Source of the DNA: Chloroflexota bacterium
GTDB taxonomy: Bacteria > Chloroflexota > Chloroflexia > Thermomicrobiales > UBA6265
Direction of reading: 5' to 3'
DNA length: 5,986 nucleotides
NCBI GenBank assembly: GCA_023424355.1
Contig: JAFAEA010000248.1
Coordinates: 1-5,986, forward strand
Below are positions 1 to 5,986 of this stretch, in pieces; position 1 is the first letter of the stretch, and every line of letters begins with the position of its first letter. The position numbers and the translations under genes are program-made. The notes under the pieces were generated by a model. That model ran no database searches and was not told the DNA's origin. It saw only the letters and a list, made by a program, of their open reading frames with translations.

Positions 1-2158
1 TCTGGCGGGCGGCATTGCTGGCCGTGTTCAGTTCATCGATATCCATCTCGCGGAACTGCGGGGAGAGTGCAAGCGAATCCCATACGTTCCGCACTTCTGC
101 CTTGCGGTTCGCCAAACGGTCCTGAGCGGCAAGCAAGGCCGAATACTCCTGCTGCAGGGCCCGGAGACCCGCCGAATCGTTCGCTTCGAGACCGAGTTTG
201 GTAAAGATCTGATCACGCTCGGCAATTAGCGAATCCAGTGTTGGATGGAGCTGATCGTCGATTTGCACCTGAGCCGTGTCCCGCTCGGAAGTAGCCTGAT
301 GATGGCTGTCGATACGACGTTGGAGATCGGCCAGATGATTGCTGATTTCGCCCGAGTTGTAGCCAAGTTTGGTGAGCACTTCTGAAGCACGGTTTTCGAG
401 CGTCGATGCGTCCGCCTTCATGCGATTACGGCGACCCTCGATTCCGCGCAAGGTGGCATCTGCAGCCTGCCAACGGCCCAGATTATCGGCCAACAGGCGG
501 AGGCTTTCCTCCTTGAGATCGGGCGCCACGCCATATTTGGCAACAGCAGCTTCGCGGCGCTGCTCGGTGGCGGCATAGGCTTCTTCGAGTTCCTTGCGTT
601 CCTGTTCCAGATCTTGCCAGCGGTCCGCTTTTTCCTGCTCCACGAGTGCGACCTTGAGTTCATCGCGGAGTTCACCAAGCAGATCGCGCACGTGGTGTGC
701 GCGCCACATTTCCGGCTGGGGCAGGGGGAGTGCAGCATAGGTGGTCTCGAGTTCTGCTGCGATTTTCGGCGAGTTGCTAGAGGTGAATTTCCAGGCAAGC
801 GCCATGAGGATGACACCCACGGCGGCAAGAATCCACCACAATGGATTGCCCATCAATGCGAGAATGATGCCATCCACAGCTACAAACAGTCCGGCGCCAA
901 TGCCGATCCATCGCGCCTTGCCGGAAATCTCTCGCTGTTCGGCTGCGTTCGGATACTGGAGCCGCGTTTGCAGCGTCTCCACACCTTGCCTGAGTGCATC
1001 CAGGTTTTCCGGAGGTGTCACGCCGCCCAGCCAGAGCTCGACTTCATCCTGCGCTGTGCGGCGAGAACGGATTGATTCGAACGTCGCAGCAATATCGGCA
1101 AAGTCGCGCATCCCTGCTGCATCGACGGACGCGATCTGCTCGTCGTCCAGATCGGCTGCTAGGCGTTTTTGATGTGTTGCTCGTTCGGTAACTGCGGCGG
1201 CAACATCTCGATCGGCCACAGCGAGGAGTTCCCGCAGTTCTGACTGTTGCTGCTCGAGTTTCTCGAGTGTGGCGAGGTCATCGGCCGGATTGCCAATATC
1301 GGCCAGACCTGCCTGATCGATCGTTGCTTGCCAGCGGTCCCGAATGCGGTTCGCTTCGGCGATTTTGCTTTGCTGCGCATTGATGCGTTCAGTCAGATCG
1401 GAGATGCGAGATTCCTCGTCGCCGGTGGCGGATCGAACTTCATTGGGGAACTGATCGATCTCGGCGGTGATATTTGCCTGATCAGCCAGTTGGCGCCGAT
1501 ATTCACGCGCGATTTCGATGGCATCCAGATCGCGTTCGGCTTCGATGGCGCGTTCCCGTCGTGACTGGAGCTGACTTCGTTCGGAAAGCGCTGCGAGATG
1601 GTTCTGTTGTGATGCTGCAGCCTGATTCAACGAATCGGCTGCGCTCCGCACTGCATTTGCTGCCTGTAACCGTGGCGGGATGCTGTTGGAGAATCCGAGT
1701 GACTCGGCGACCTGAGGCAAATCGAATCCGCCGCTGCTTTCGTTCAGGATCGCCTGGGCCAGCGGTTGATTCTCGCTGGCCAGAAGTTCGGGAAGACCGA
1801 GGGAATATCGGCCGCGATCGTCCAGCGGTGCAATCACCGGAGGTTCAATGGGCTGACCATCGCGATTGCGCTCGACTCGCCCGGCACTCGCTTCGATTTG
1901 CCAGGTGTCATCGCCCAGCGAAAGGCTCGCTGCGAGGTGGTGACCGCGCAGCGCACTCTGGTGCGGCCAGAGAATCGCCTGGATGGCTCGTGCTGTTGTG
2001 CTCTTACCGCTGGCATTCGGGCCAAACACAATCGTGATATCCGGGCTGAGATCGCTCAGGATGAAGCCCGGGGAAATACCCGGAGCCCGAAGGACACTGA
2101 TTTCGCGGATCACCAGCGGTTGTCGATTGTCGTTGAACTGTTCGGTGGCGGTGGTCAT
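1..2158 (-). CDS. SbcC/Rad50-like AAA family ATPase of YhaN type with central transmembrane hairpin (C-terminal part beyond window)
   Basis: The minus-strand frame is open from the ATG at 2158-2156 to the left edge: 719 codons, no stop, 3' end missing. After about 15 extra residues comes the P-loop strand and Walker A motif GPNASGKST (residues 46-54), preceded by DITIVF and followed by a helix ending ILWP. Residues 75-160 resemble the rest of the SMC/Rad50 ATPase N-lobe. Residues about 170-345 and 490-719 are rich in Glu, Gln, Arg, Ala and Leu, typical of coiled coil. Between them, residues about 417-456 are a hydrophobic hairpin: one segment from WIGIGAGLF, a short MGNP turn, then WWILAAVGVILMALAW. 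This layout matches YhaN-type ATPases (AAA_27) better than soluble SbcC. The ABC signature and Walker B lie outside the window, so ATPase competence is only half shown. GAGGGA at 2171-2166 sits 7 nt before the start, inside the upstream gene. The inferred role is DNA-end or chromosome maintenance at the membrane with the product of the preceding gene. Confidence 0.88.
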   Translation of the reverse strand, partial: MTTATEQFNDNRQPLVIREISVLRAPGISPGFILSDLSPDITIVFGPNASGKSTTARAIQAILWPHQSALRGHHLAASLSLGDDTWQIEASAGRVERNRDGQPIEPPVIAPLDDRGRYSLGLPELLASENQPLAQAILNESSGGFDLPQVAESLGFSNSIPPRLQAANAVRSAADSLNQAAASQQNHLAALSERSQLQSRRERAIEAERDLDAIEIAREYRRQLADQANITAEIDQFPNEVRSATGDEESRISDLTERINAQQSKIAEANRIRDRWQATIDQAGLADIGNPADDLATLEKLEQQQSELRELLAVADRDVAAAVTERATHQKRLAADLDDEQIASVDAAGMRDFADIAATFESIRSRRTAQDEVELWLGGVTPPENLDALRQGVETLQTRLQYPNAAEQREISGKARWIGIGAGLFVAVDGIILALMGNPLWWILAAVGVILMALAWKFTSSNSPKIAAELETTYAALPLPQPEMWRAHHVRDLLGELRDELKVALVEQEKADRWQDLEQERKELEEAYAATEQRREAAVAKYGVAPDLKEESLRLLADNLGRWQAADATLRGIEGRRNRMKADASTLENRASEVLTKLGYNSGEISNHLADLQRRIDSHHQATSERDTAQVQIDDQLHPTLDSLIAERDQIFTKLGLEANDSAGLRALQQEYSALLAAQDRLANRKAEVRNVWDSLALSPQFREMDIDELNTASNAARQ

Positions 2159-3345
2159 TAATCAATCCCTCGTTGGCGCACCAGCGCATCGAGTGTCGCC
2201 CAGCTTTGGCGAAGGAGCAGGGTTTGGGCATCGGTGGCGGGAGTATCGTCCAGAATCGCGCCGAACACTCGTGCGTGGTTCACAGTCATCAGTTTTTGCT
2301 CGGTGGCGGTAAGGAGTCGCGATTGCGCATCGCTGAGCTCCTCGCCTGTTTCCAACGCATTGATGAGGCGGGCAAGCTCGCCGACAGGATCCGGCCGACC
2401 CAACAATGGTCCAAGTTCGATAGTCGGCGTGGCATCGATCTCGATGCCGCTCAGCGCGATGGTGACCTGGTTGTGTTCCAGAACCAGCAGACGTTCCAGT
2501 TCGTTAGCGGTGTCCTTCAATGCCGGATAGAGGCTGGTAGTTCCGGTGAGAACTGCCTCTACCAGCAAGGCGGAGGCAATGCTGCCATCGTTACGGGAGT
2601 CATCTGCCACCCGGACAAGGGCGGAGGCGACGATCGATTCCAGCGAATCGAGATCATCAGCGTCGCTGACATCAATCTCGATGGAGGCGAATTCGATACC
2701 CGCAACCGGAATCAGTTCGGCATCTCGCATATCGGTATCGATAAGCCATGCACCGTGACGACCCGTTTCTGTTGCTGAAATGGCAGATGCCGCCCCCGGT
2801 TCGATCACGAGTGCCTGTTCGCCGAACATCGCATCTGGCTGGACGCTGTTGGTGAGAATCCAGATGGAATCCGGCTGATCGATGTTTGCCAGAACGATCG
2901 GATTCTCGACAGGTGAATCGGAACTCTCAGCGAGTGTCCCCTCGATGATGTGAACTGCAAGGCCGTCAAGATCTTCCATGCTGGTCAAAAAGGGAGGATC
3001 CCAATCCAGCCTGGAATCGAGCCAGTGAACATCTGCATCCGGGGCGTGATGGCGAAGATTTGCGGGTCGGAACTCGCCACTGGCAATGGCGATTACGGGA
3101 ATCCGTGCCTGGTTCAGCGTAGAGAGGCCATCCACCAACGGACCCCATGGCTCCAGCACCGAGGCGTGCTCCGCGAAGACGTCGCCACAGAGCAGTACGG
3201 CGTGTACCTCGTGCTGAATTGCTTGCTCAACAGCCTGAGTCCATGCGGTACGAGTAGAGAACCGACGAGGATCAGTGGCGATGTGGGGCGGTATTCCACC
3301 CGGTGATTGACCGAGTCGCAGGTGATTGACAGTGAGGAATCGCAT
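2158..3345 (-). CDS. SbcD/YhaO-like (Mre11-fold) protein with degenerate metallophosphoesterase motifs, probably non-catalytic
   Basis: This complete 395-residue protein has the size and order of YhaO/SbcD exonucleases: phosphoesterase domain (1 to about 190), capping region (about 190-240) and C-terminal domain. Fold landmarks remain: MRFL...LG at 1-12, HAVLLCGDVF at 48-57, IPVIAI at 82-87, EPG at 182-184, ETGRHGAWLID at 193-203 (compare EtG-KGa-LV in YhaO), and DPVGEL at 319-324. The metal ligands do not. DxH is H8-L-R10, GDxFD is GDVFA (54-58), GNHD is SGEF (89-92), and GHxH aligns with TNSV (165-168). Only D55 persists. Active family members are Mn-dependent nucleases that process DNA ends with an SMC-like ATPase. 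This one probably keeps the partner-binding fold without nuclease activity (inference). The start is supported by GAAAGG at 3358-3353, 7 nt before ATG. The stop overlaps the next start (TAATG). The reading frame is intact, so it is not an obvious pseudogene. Family placement is firm to moderate; loss of catalysis is likely but unproven. Confidence 0.8.
   Translation of the reverse strand: MRFLTVNHLRLGQSPGGIPPHIATDPRRFSTRTAWTQAVEQAIQHEVHAVLLCGDVFAEHASVLEPWGPLVDGLSTLNQARIPVIAIASGEFRPANLRHHAPDADVHWLDSRLDWDPPFLTSMEDLDGLAVHIIEGTLAESSDSPVENPIVLANIDQPDSIWILTNSVQPDAMFGEQALVIEPGAASAISATETGRHGAWLIDTDMRDAELIPVAGIEFASIEIDVSDADDLDSLESIVASALVRVADDSRNDGSIASALLVEAVLTGTTSLYPALKDTANELERLLVLEHNQVTIALSGIEIDATPTIELGPLLGRPDPVGELARLINALETGEELSDAQSRLLTATEQKLMTVNHARVFGAILDDTPATDAQTLLLRQSWATLDALVRQRGID
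2166..2171 (-). promoter_or_regulatory. Shine-Dalgarno site of the YhaN-like ATPase gene
   Basis: On the minus strand GAGGGA precedes the ATG at 2158 by 7 nt. It lies inside the last codons of the upstream gene, whose TAA shares its last base with the ATG (TAATG). This supports the chosen start and suggests translational coupling of the two proteins. Confidence 0.75.
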
Positions 3346-3349
3346 GGGT

Positions 3350-3411
3350 GGGCCTTTCGCGGGTAGTAAAGAGCCGTACTCGATACGAAAACCCTAGTCT
3401 GAAAGGAGCCC
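3350..3411 (-). promoter_or_regulatory. Imperfect inverted repeat spanning the leader of the SbcD/YhaO-like gene, covering its ribosome binding site
   Basis: In minus-strand RNA, GGGCUCCUUUC (3411-3401) can pair with GAAAGGCCC (3358-3350). This gives six pairs (CCUUUC/GAAAGG), a two-base bulge and three more pairs. Inside lie GGGU/ACCC (3394-3391 with 3364-3361) and a CGUA/UACG mini-hairpin with a five-base loop (3387-3375). The GAAAGG arm is the Shine-Dalgarno sequence, so folding would hide it. Function is inferred from pairing only, and each helix is short. The 80-nt gap has no good -35/-10 pair and no hairpin followed by a U-run. Confidence 0.3.
3353..3358 (-). promoter_or_regulatory. Shine-Dalgarno site of the SbcD/YhaO-like gene
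   Basis: On the minus strand GAAAGG is followed by CCCACCC and then the ATG at 3345, a 7-nt spacer. This fixes the start. The site is also one arm of an inverted repeat in the leader (see that entry). Confidence 0.75.
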
Positions 3412-3425
3412 ATACGGCAACAGGA

Positions 3426-4736
3426 TTATTCCTCGATTGAGGCCCTTTGGACCTCATCCAGATTGTCCAGAGCTTCTACCTCGCCGTCTTCGGCTCCCTT
3501 GCTGCGATGATCAAGTCGCTCTGGGGCAGTATCGTTTCGCATCATAGCAAAGAGCGTTGGGACATCCTCCTGCACCTGAAGGCGGACCCAGAAGAACTCG
3601 ATCAGCACGCGCAAAATCGCGATAAACGGTACCGCCATGATTGCGCCCATGATGCCAAAGAGCTGGCTACCGGCGATGACACCGACGAACACCAGAATCG
3701 GGTGCACTTTCACTGCGCTACCTTGCAGATTAGGGGTGATGACATTGCCTTCGAGCTGGTTCATGCCAAGGTAAAGAGCACCCACGGCAAGTGCGATTTT
3801 CCAATCGATAGTGAGAGCGATCATGCCCGCCGGGATAAATGCGATCCAGGCACCGATGTACGGCAGAATTGCGGTGATGGCCTGTACCAGTGCCAAAACG
3901 AGTGCGTAGGGCACTCCGAGCGCGCTGAGGCCGATAAAGATCAGGAAGCCTTGCAGCGCCATCGATACCACCTGGGCACCAAGATAGCGGCTGAGGGAGA
4001 AGCCCAGGGTATCCCAAAGCACAATGGCATCCACACGATACTTTGGTGCCCACATGCGGACGTAGCTATCCTTGAACTTGGGGATATCTACCAGCATGTA
4101 AATGGCAACAAACAACACACCGAATGTGGTGATCGCCACATTTACCGTGGCACTCAGGGCGGTAACGACATTGTCCAGAATCGAGGTGATGATGGTTTGC
4201 GCCGAGTTGAGCAGCGTGGCCTGCGCATCCTCCAGTATCTGATCAGGGTTCTGATCGATCCATCCGCGTTCGTAGAGGGTGTTCAACCAACTGGTTGCAT
4301 GCTCTGTGATCGTGGTGGTTGTGGCCGGGAGCGATTCAGCGAACTGGGTAATTTCGTCCATCAGGAACGGAATCGCCAAACCGATCATCAGCAACGTACC
4401 GCCAAATGCGGAAACCGTGACGATGATGATCGACCACTTTCGGGAAACGTACCGCTGCAGAAACCGCACCGGAAAGCTGAGGATGAGCGCAAGCGACGAA
4501 CCCAGCAGGATGATGCTGGTAATGTTGGGCAGATTTCTGAAGAATAGAACCAGCAGGATGAACAACGCGAGGAGAATGATCAATCGCACGCGATGGCTGA
4601 TGTAGATAGGTGTTGGCGCAACCCGTTGATCGGGATCGGGTTCCGGCTCCTTGCGCTCTGGAATCAGGTTTCGTACCCAGGTCCGTGCTTTTGCAAGCCC
4701 AGTTTCCTCGCCTTGCGGTTCTTCGCTCATGCTCAT
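3426..4736 (-). CDS. AI-2E family transporter (PF01594-type integral membrane permease)
   Basis: This 436-residue polytopic membrane protein is full length for the family. A charged, proline-rich cytoplasmic head (1-47) precedes hydrophobic segments near 50-66, 73-90 and 102-123. A soluble, helical loop (about 124-190) follows, then segments at about 195-216, 250-270, 272-295, 297-325 and 344-380. Family signatures are clear: LGVPYALVLALV with ILPYIGAWIAFIPAG (273-304), and NQLEGNVITPNLQGSAVKVHP (326-346) followed by GIMGAIMAVPF (361-371). Members include TqsA (autoinducer-2 export), YdiK, PerM and Na+/H+ antiporters, so the substrate cannot be told from sequence. The tail (about 396-436) is strongly acidic and probably disordered. 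ATG at 4736 is preferred because AGCAGG lies 6 nt upstream; Met3 at 4730 is an alternative. It begins 93 nt after the MFS gene and ends 80 nt before the phosphoesterase-like gene, with no terminator seen on either side. Confidence 0.93.
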   Translation of the reverse strand: MSMSEEPQGEETGLAKARTWVRNLIPERKEPEPDPDQRVAPTPIYISHRVRLIILLALFILLVLFFRNLPNITSIILLGSSLALILSFPVRFLQRYVSRKWSIIIVTVSAFGGTLLMIGLAIPFLMDEITQFAESLPATTTTITEHATSWLNTLYERGWIDQNPDQILEDAQATLLNSAQTIITSILDNVVTALSATVNVAITTFGVLFVAIYMLVDIPKFKDSYVRMWAPKYRVDAIVLWDTLGFSLSRYLGAQVVSMALQGFLIFIGLSALGVPYALVLALVQAITAILPYIGAWIAFIPAGMIALTIDWKIALAVGALYLGMNQLEGNVITPNLQGSAVKVHPILVFVGVIAGSQLFGIMGAIMAVPFIAILRVLIEFFWVRLQVQEDVPTLFAMMRNDTAPERLDHRSKGAEDGEVEALDNLDEVQRASIEE

Positions 4737-4740
4737 GTGG

Positions 4741-4790
4741 TGCCTGCTTGGTGTTGAAGCGACAGGGCCGCGATCTGGACTTCGCAGGCA
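4741..4790 (-). promoter_or_regulatory. Inverted repeat in the AI-2E leader, covering the probable ribosome binding site
   Basis: In minus-strand RNA, UGCCUGC (4790-4784) pairs perfectly with GCAGGCA (4747-4741). It can be extended by GAAG/CUUC (4783-4780 with 4759-4756) across an eight-base one-sided internal loop. The 3' arm contains the CAGG of the probable Shine-Dalgarno site. No U-run follows, so it does not look like an intrinsic terminator for the MFS gene. It could be a translational control element or chance. Confidence 0.3.
4743..4748 (-). promoter_or_regulatory. Probable Shine-Dalgarno site of the AI-2E gene
   Basis: On the minus strand AGCAGG is followed by CACCAC and the ATG at 4736, a 6-nt spacer. 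The match to the anti-SD is partial. It favours the first ATG over the ATG two codons downstream (Met3 at 4730). Confidence 0.5.
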
Positions 4791-4829
4791 TTCCGCCCGG
4801 AAGATTGGTGATGATGGTAATTCTACTCG

Positions 4830-5986
4830 CTAATCGAATGTGAGGTTGGGGTAGGCGGCTCGAATCCGATCCGGGATCACCATTTCAATATCCGGATTGA
4901 ATGCCTTGTGCACGTAGCGTTTCCACAGGAAGAGGATTCCGATGCCCAGCAACACTCCGCTGCCGATGAGCACTTCCGGCTGACCGATGGTTTGGGCCAG
5001 GTAGGAAATGAGCAAGGTGCTGAACGGCATCACACCGTTGAATGCCAGCGTGACCAGGCTCATCACTCGTCCTCGAAGCTCTTCCGGTGCTGTTTGCTGT
5101 AGACGTGTGGCCAGCTGGGTGTTGCCCATACTGAAGCTGAGACCAGAAATCATGATTCCCGGTACCGCCATCCACACACTGGATGAGAAGCCGAGCCACA
5201 CTAAACCGATGCAGAGGCCAGTCATCGCGAATTTCATCCGCTTCTCGGCAGCGCGCTCCAGGCGGCTGCCTCGCAGCAGAATCATGGCACCAGTCAGCGA
5301 TCCCGCCCCAAGCGCACTCAGCATGTAGCCGACCCAGGCGTCACTGCCGCCCAGCACATTGGTGGTAAAAAGCGGCATCAGTACCAGCAGGTTAGGGGAG
5401 ACAAAGAAGCTCACCAGTGCCTGCAGCAGAATCAGACCGAAGGTGCCATCGTTCGCACGCACATACGACATCCCGTCGCGGAGCTGATCGAGCCCACTCG
5501 TCGTCTGCTTCTTGATTACGCGCTTCGGCACTACCTTGCCGAGCCCGATGAGCGTGAACATCGGAGCCAGCAAGGTCACGATATTCACCATGAACGCGCC
5601 TGCGAGGCCAATAATGCTGATGGCTGTGGCGGCAAGTGCCGGACCCACGATACGGGTGGCGTTGAAGCTGGCCGAGTTTAGCGCGATGGCCTGAGGCAAA
5701 TCGCGTTTCGGAACCAGTTCGCTCACAAATGCCTGCTGTGCAGGGAGCTCGAATGCGGCAATCAGACCGGCGACGGCCGCGAGCACCAGAATGTGCCAGT
5801 ACTCCAGTCGCTCGAAACCGATCAGGAACGCGTAAATGGCAGAGATCGCACCGAGGGCAGCGAGGGAGTAGATAACGATTTTGCGACGGTCAAACCGATC
5901 GGCAAGCACACCGCCATAGAGACTGAAGAGCAACATCGGAAGCGCTGAGACCACATTGATGGCACCGATGGCGAAGGCGGAAGTCG
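4830..5986 (-). CDS. MFS transporter, MFS_3/EntS-like drug or siderophore exporter (N-terminus beyond window)
   Basis: The frame is open to the right edge, so the start is not in the window. A GTG at 5954 is in frame, but coding continues upstream of it (TSAFAIGAIN before the Val), within what looks like TM2. About 384 residues are visible; family members are usually 400-430, so TM1 and the extreme N-terminus are missing. Counting from the GTG codon, MFS motif A is GGVLADRFDRRK (14-25), NATRIVGPALA is at 98-108 in TM5, and PEELRGRVMSL is at 290-300 in the TM10-11 loop. These are hallmarks of the MFS_3 group (EntS, MefA and related efflux pumps). Eleven hydrophobic segments can be counted, in two halves split by the polar loop at 141-170. 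The inferred role is proton-driven efflux across the inner membrane; substrate unknown. The gene ends with TAG at 4832-4830. The AI-2E permease follows 93 nt downstream on the same strand. Confidence 0.92.
   Translation of the reverse strand, partial: TSAFAIGAINVVSALPMLLFSLYGGVLADRFDRRKIVIYSLAALGAISAIYAFLIGFERLEYWHILVLAAVAGLIAAFELPAQQAFVSELVPKRDLPQAIALNSASFNATRIVGPALAATAISIIGLAGAFMVNIVTLLAPMFTLIGLGKVVPKRVIKKQTTSGLDQLRDGMSYVRANDGTFGLILLQALVSFFVSPNLLVLMPLFTTNVLGGSDAWVGYMLSALGAGSLTGAMILLRGSRLERAAEKRMKFAMTGLCIGLVWLGFSSSVWMAVPGIMISGLSFSMGNTQLATRLQQTAPEELRGRVMSLVTLAFNGVMPFSTLLISYLAQTIGQPEVLIGSGVLLGIGILFLWKRYVHKAFNPDIEMVIPDRIRAAYPNLTFD

Noticed and set aside
614..2161. Several + strand open frames of 100-187 codons in the left third
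   Set aside because: All lie opposite the continuous 719-codon minus-strand ATPase frame, which carries Walker A, a membrane hairpin and coiled coil. The + frames have low-complexity Arg/Ala/Ser content.
2173..2778. 201-codon open frame on the + strand opposite the SbcD/YhaO-like gene
   Set aside because: No family resemblance, and it overlaps a well-supported gene with ribosome binding site and coupling on the other strand.
3412..3425. TTGCCG on the minus strand as a -35 box for the SbcD/YhaO-like gene
   Set aside because: At 17-nt spacing the -10 position reads CTAGGG, far from TATAAT; no other pair in the 80-nt gap is convincing.
3431..3442. CCTC-GATT-GAGG short hairpin at the end of the AI-2E gene as a terminator
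   Set aside because: The stem is only four pairs, lies inside the coding sequence, and has no following U-run on the minus strand.
3447..4547. 366-codon open frame on the + strand opposite the AI-2E gene
   Set aside because: The product is full of His, Asp, Gln and Arg with no hydrophobic core or recognisable family, while the minus strand encodes a clear AI-2E permease. It is an antisense shadow.
4820..4825. TAGAAT on the minus strand as a -10 box for the AI-2E gene
   Set aside because: No TTGACA-like -35 lies 16-18 nt upstream (CAACCT or CCAACC at best), so the hexamer alone is not enough to call a promoter.
5952..5954. GTG as the true start of the MFS gene
   Set aside because: The frame stays open upstream to the window edge with hydrophobic residues typical of TM2. 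Starting here would remove TM1 and leave 11 helices, with no Shine-Dalgarno upstream.

Overview
The window is bacterial DNA of roughly 55% GC by eye. It holds four genes, all on the minus strand, packed tightly. From upstream to downstream (right to left) they are: an MFS drug-exporter-type transporter cut by the right edge; a complete AI-2E family permease; a complete protein of the SbcD/YhaO (Mre11-like) metallophosphoesterase fold; and a large SbcC/YhaN-like AAA ATPase cut by the left edge. The intergenic gaps are 93, 80 and -1 nt, and no convincing terminator or strong promoter is visible between genes. A single transcription unit is therefore possible but not shown.

The left 3.3 kb is the most interesting part. 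The two genes there are fused by a TAATG stop/start overlap, which is the layout of bacterial SbcD-SbcC and YhaO-YhaN nuclease/ATPase pairs. The ATPase keeps a textbook Walker A motif. It also carries a two-helix membrane hairpin in the middle of its coiled-coil region, as YhaN-type proteins do. Its partner aligns along its whole length with the YhaO/SbcD architecture, but nearly every metal-binding motif of the nuclease is replaced: DxH, GDxFD, GNHD and GHxH are all altered, and only one GD remains. The frame is intact, with a good ribosome binding site. This looks like a selected, probably non-catalytic 'pseudo-Mre11' partner of a membrane-anchored Rad50-like ATPase, not a decayed gene.

The right 2.6 kb holds two polytopic membrane proteins: the MFS_3/EntS-like exporter and the AI-2E permease. 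No functional link to the ATPase pair is evident beyond shared orientation.

The host cannot be named from this window. The Shine-Dalgarno sites (GAAAGG, GAGGGA, AGCAGG) and the gene families say Bacteria. The mix would fit Chloroflexota, Planctomycetota or Gram-positive lineages, but that is a guess. I saw no rRNA, tRNA, CRISPR array, insertion sequence or attachment site. Apart from the two short intergenic leaders (80 and 93 nt) the window is coding.
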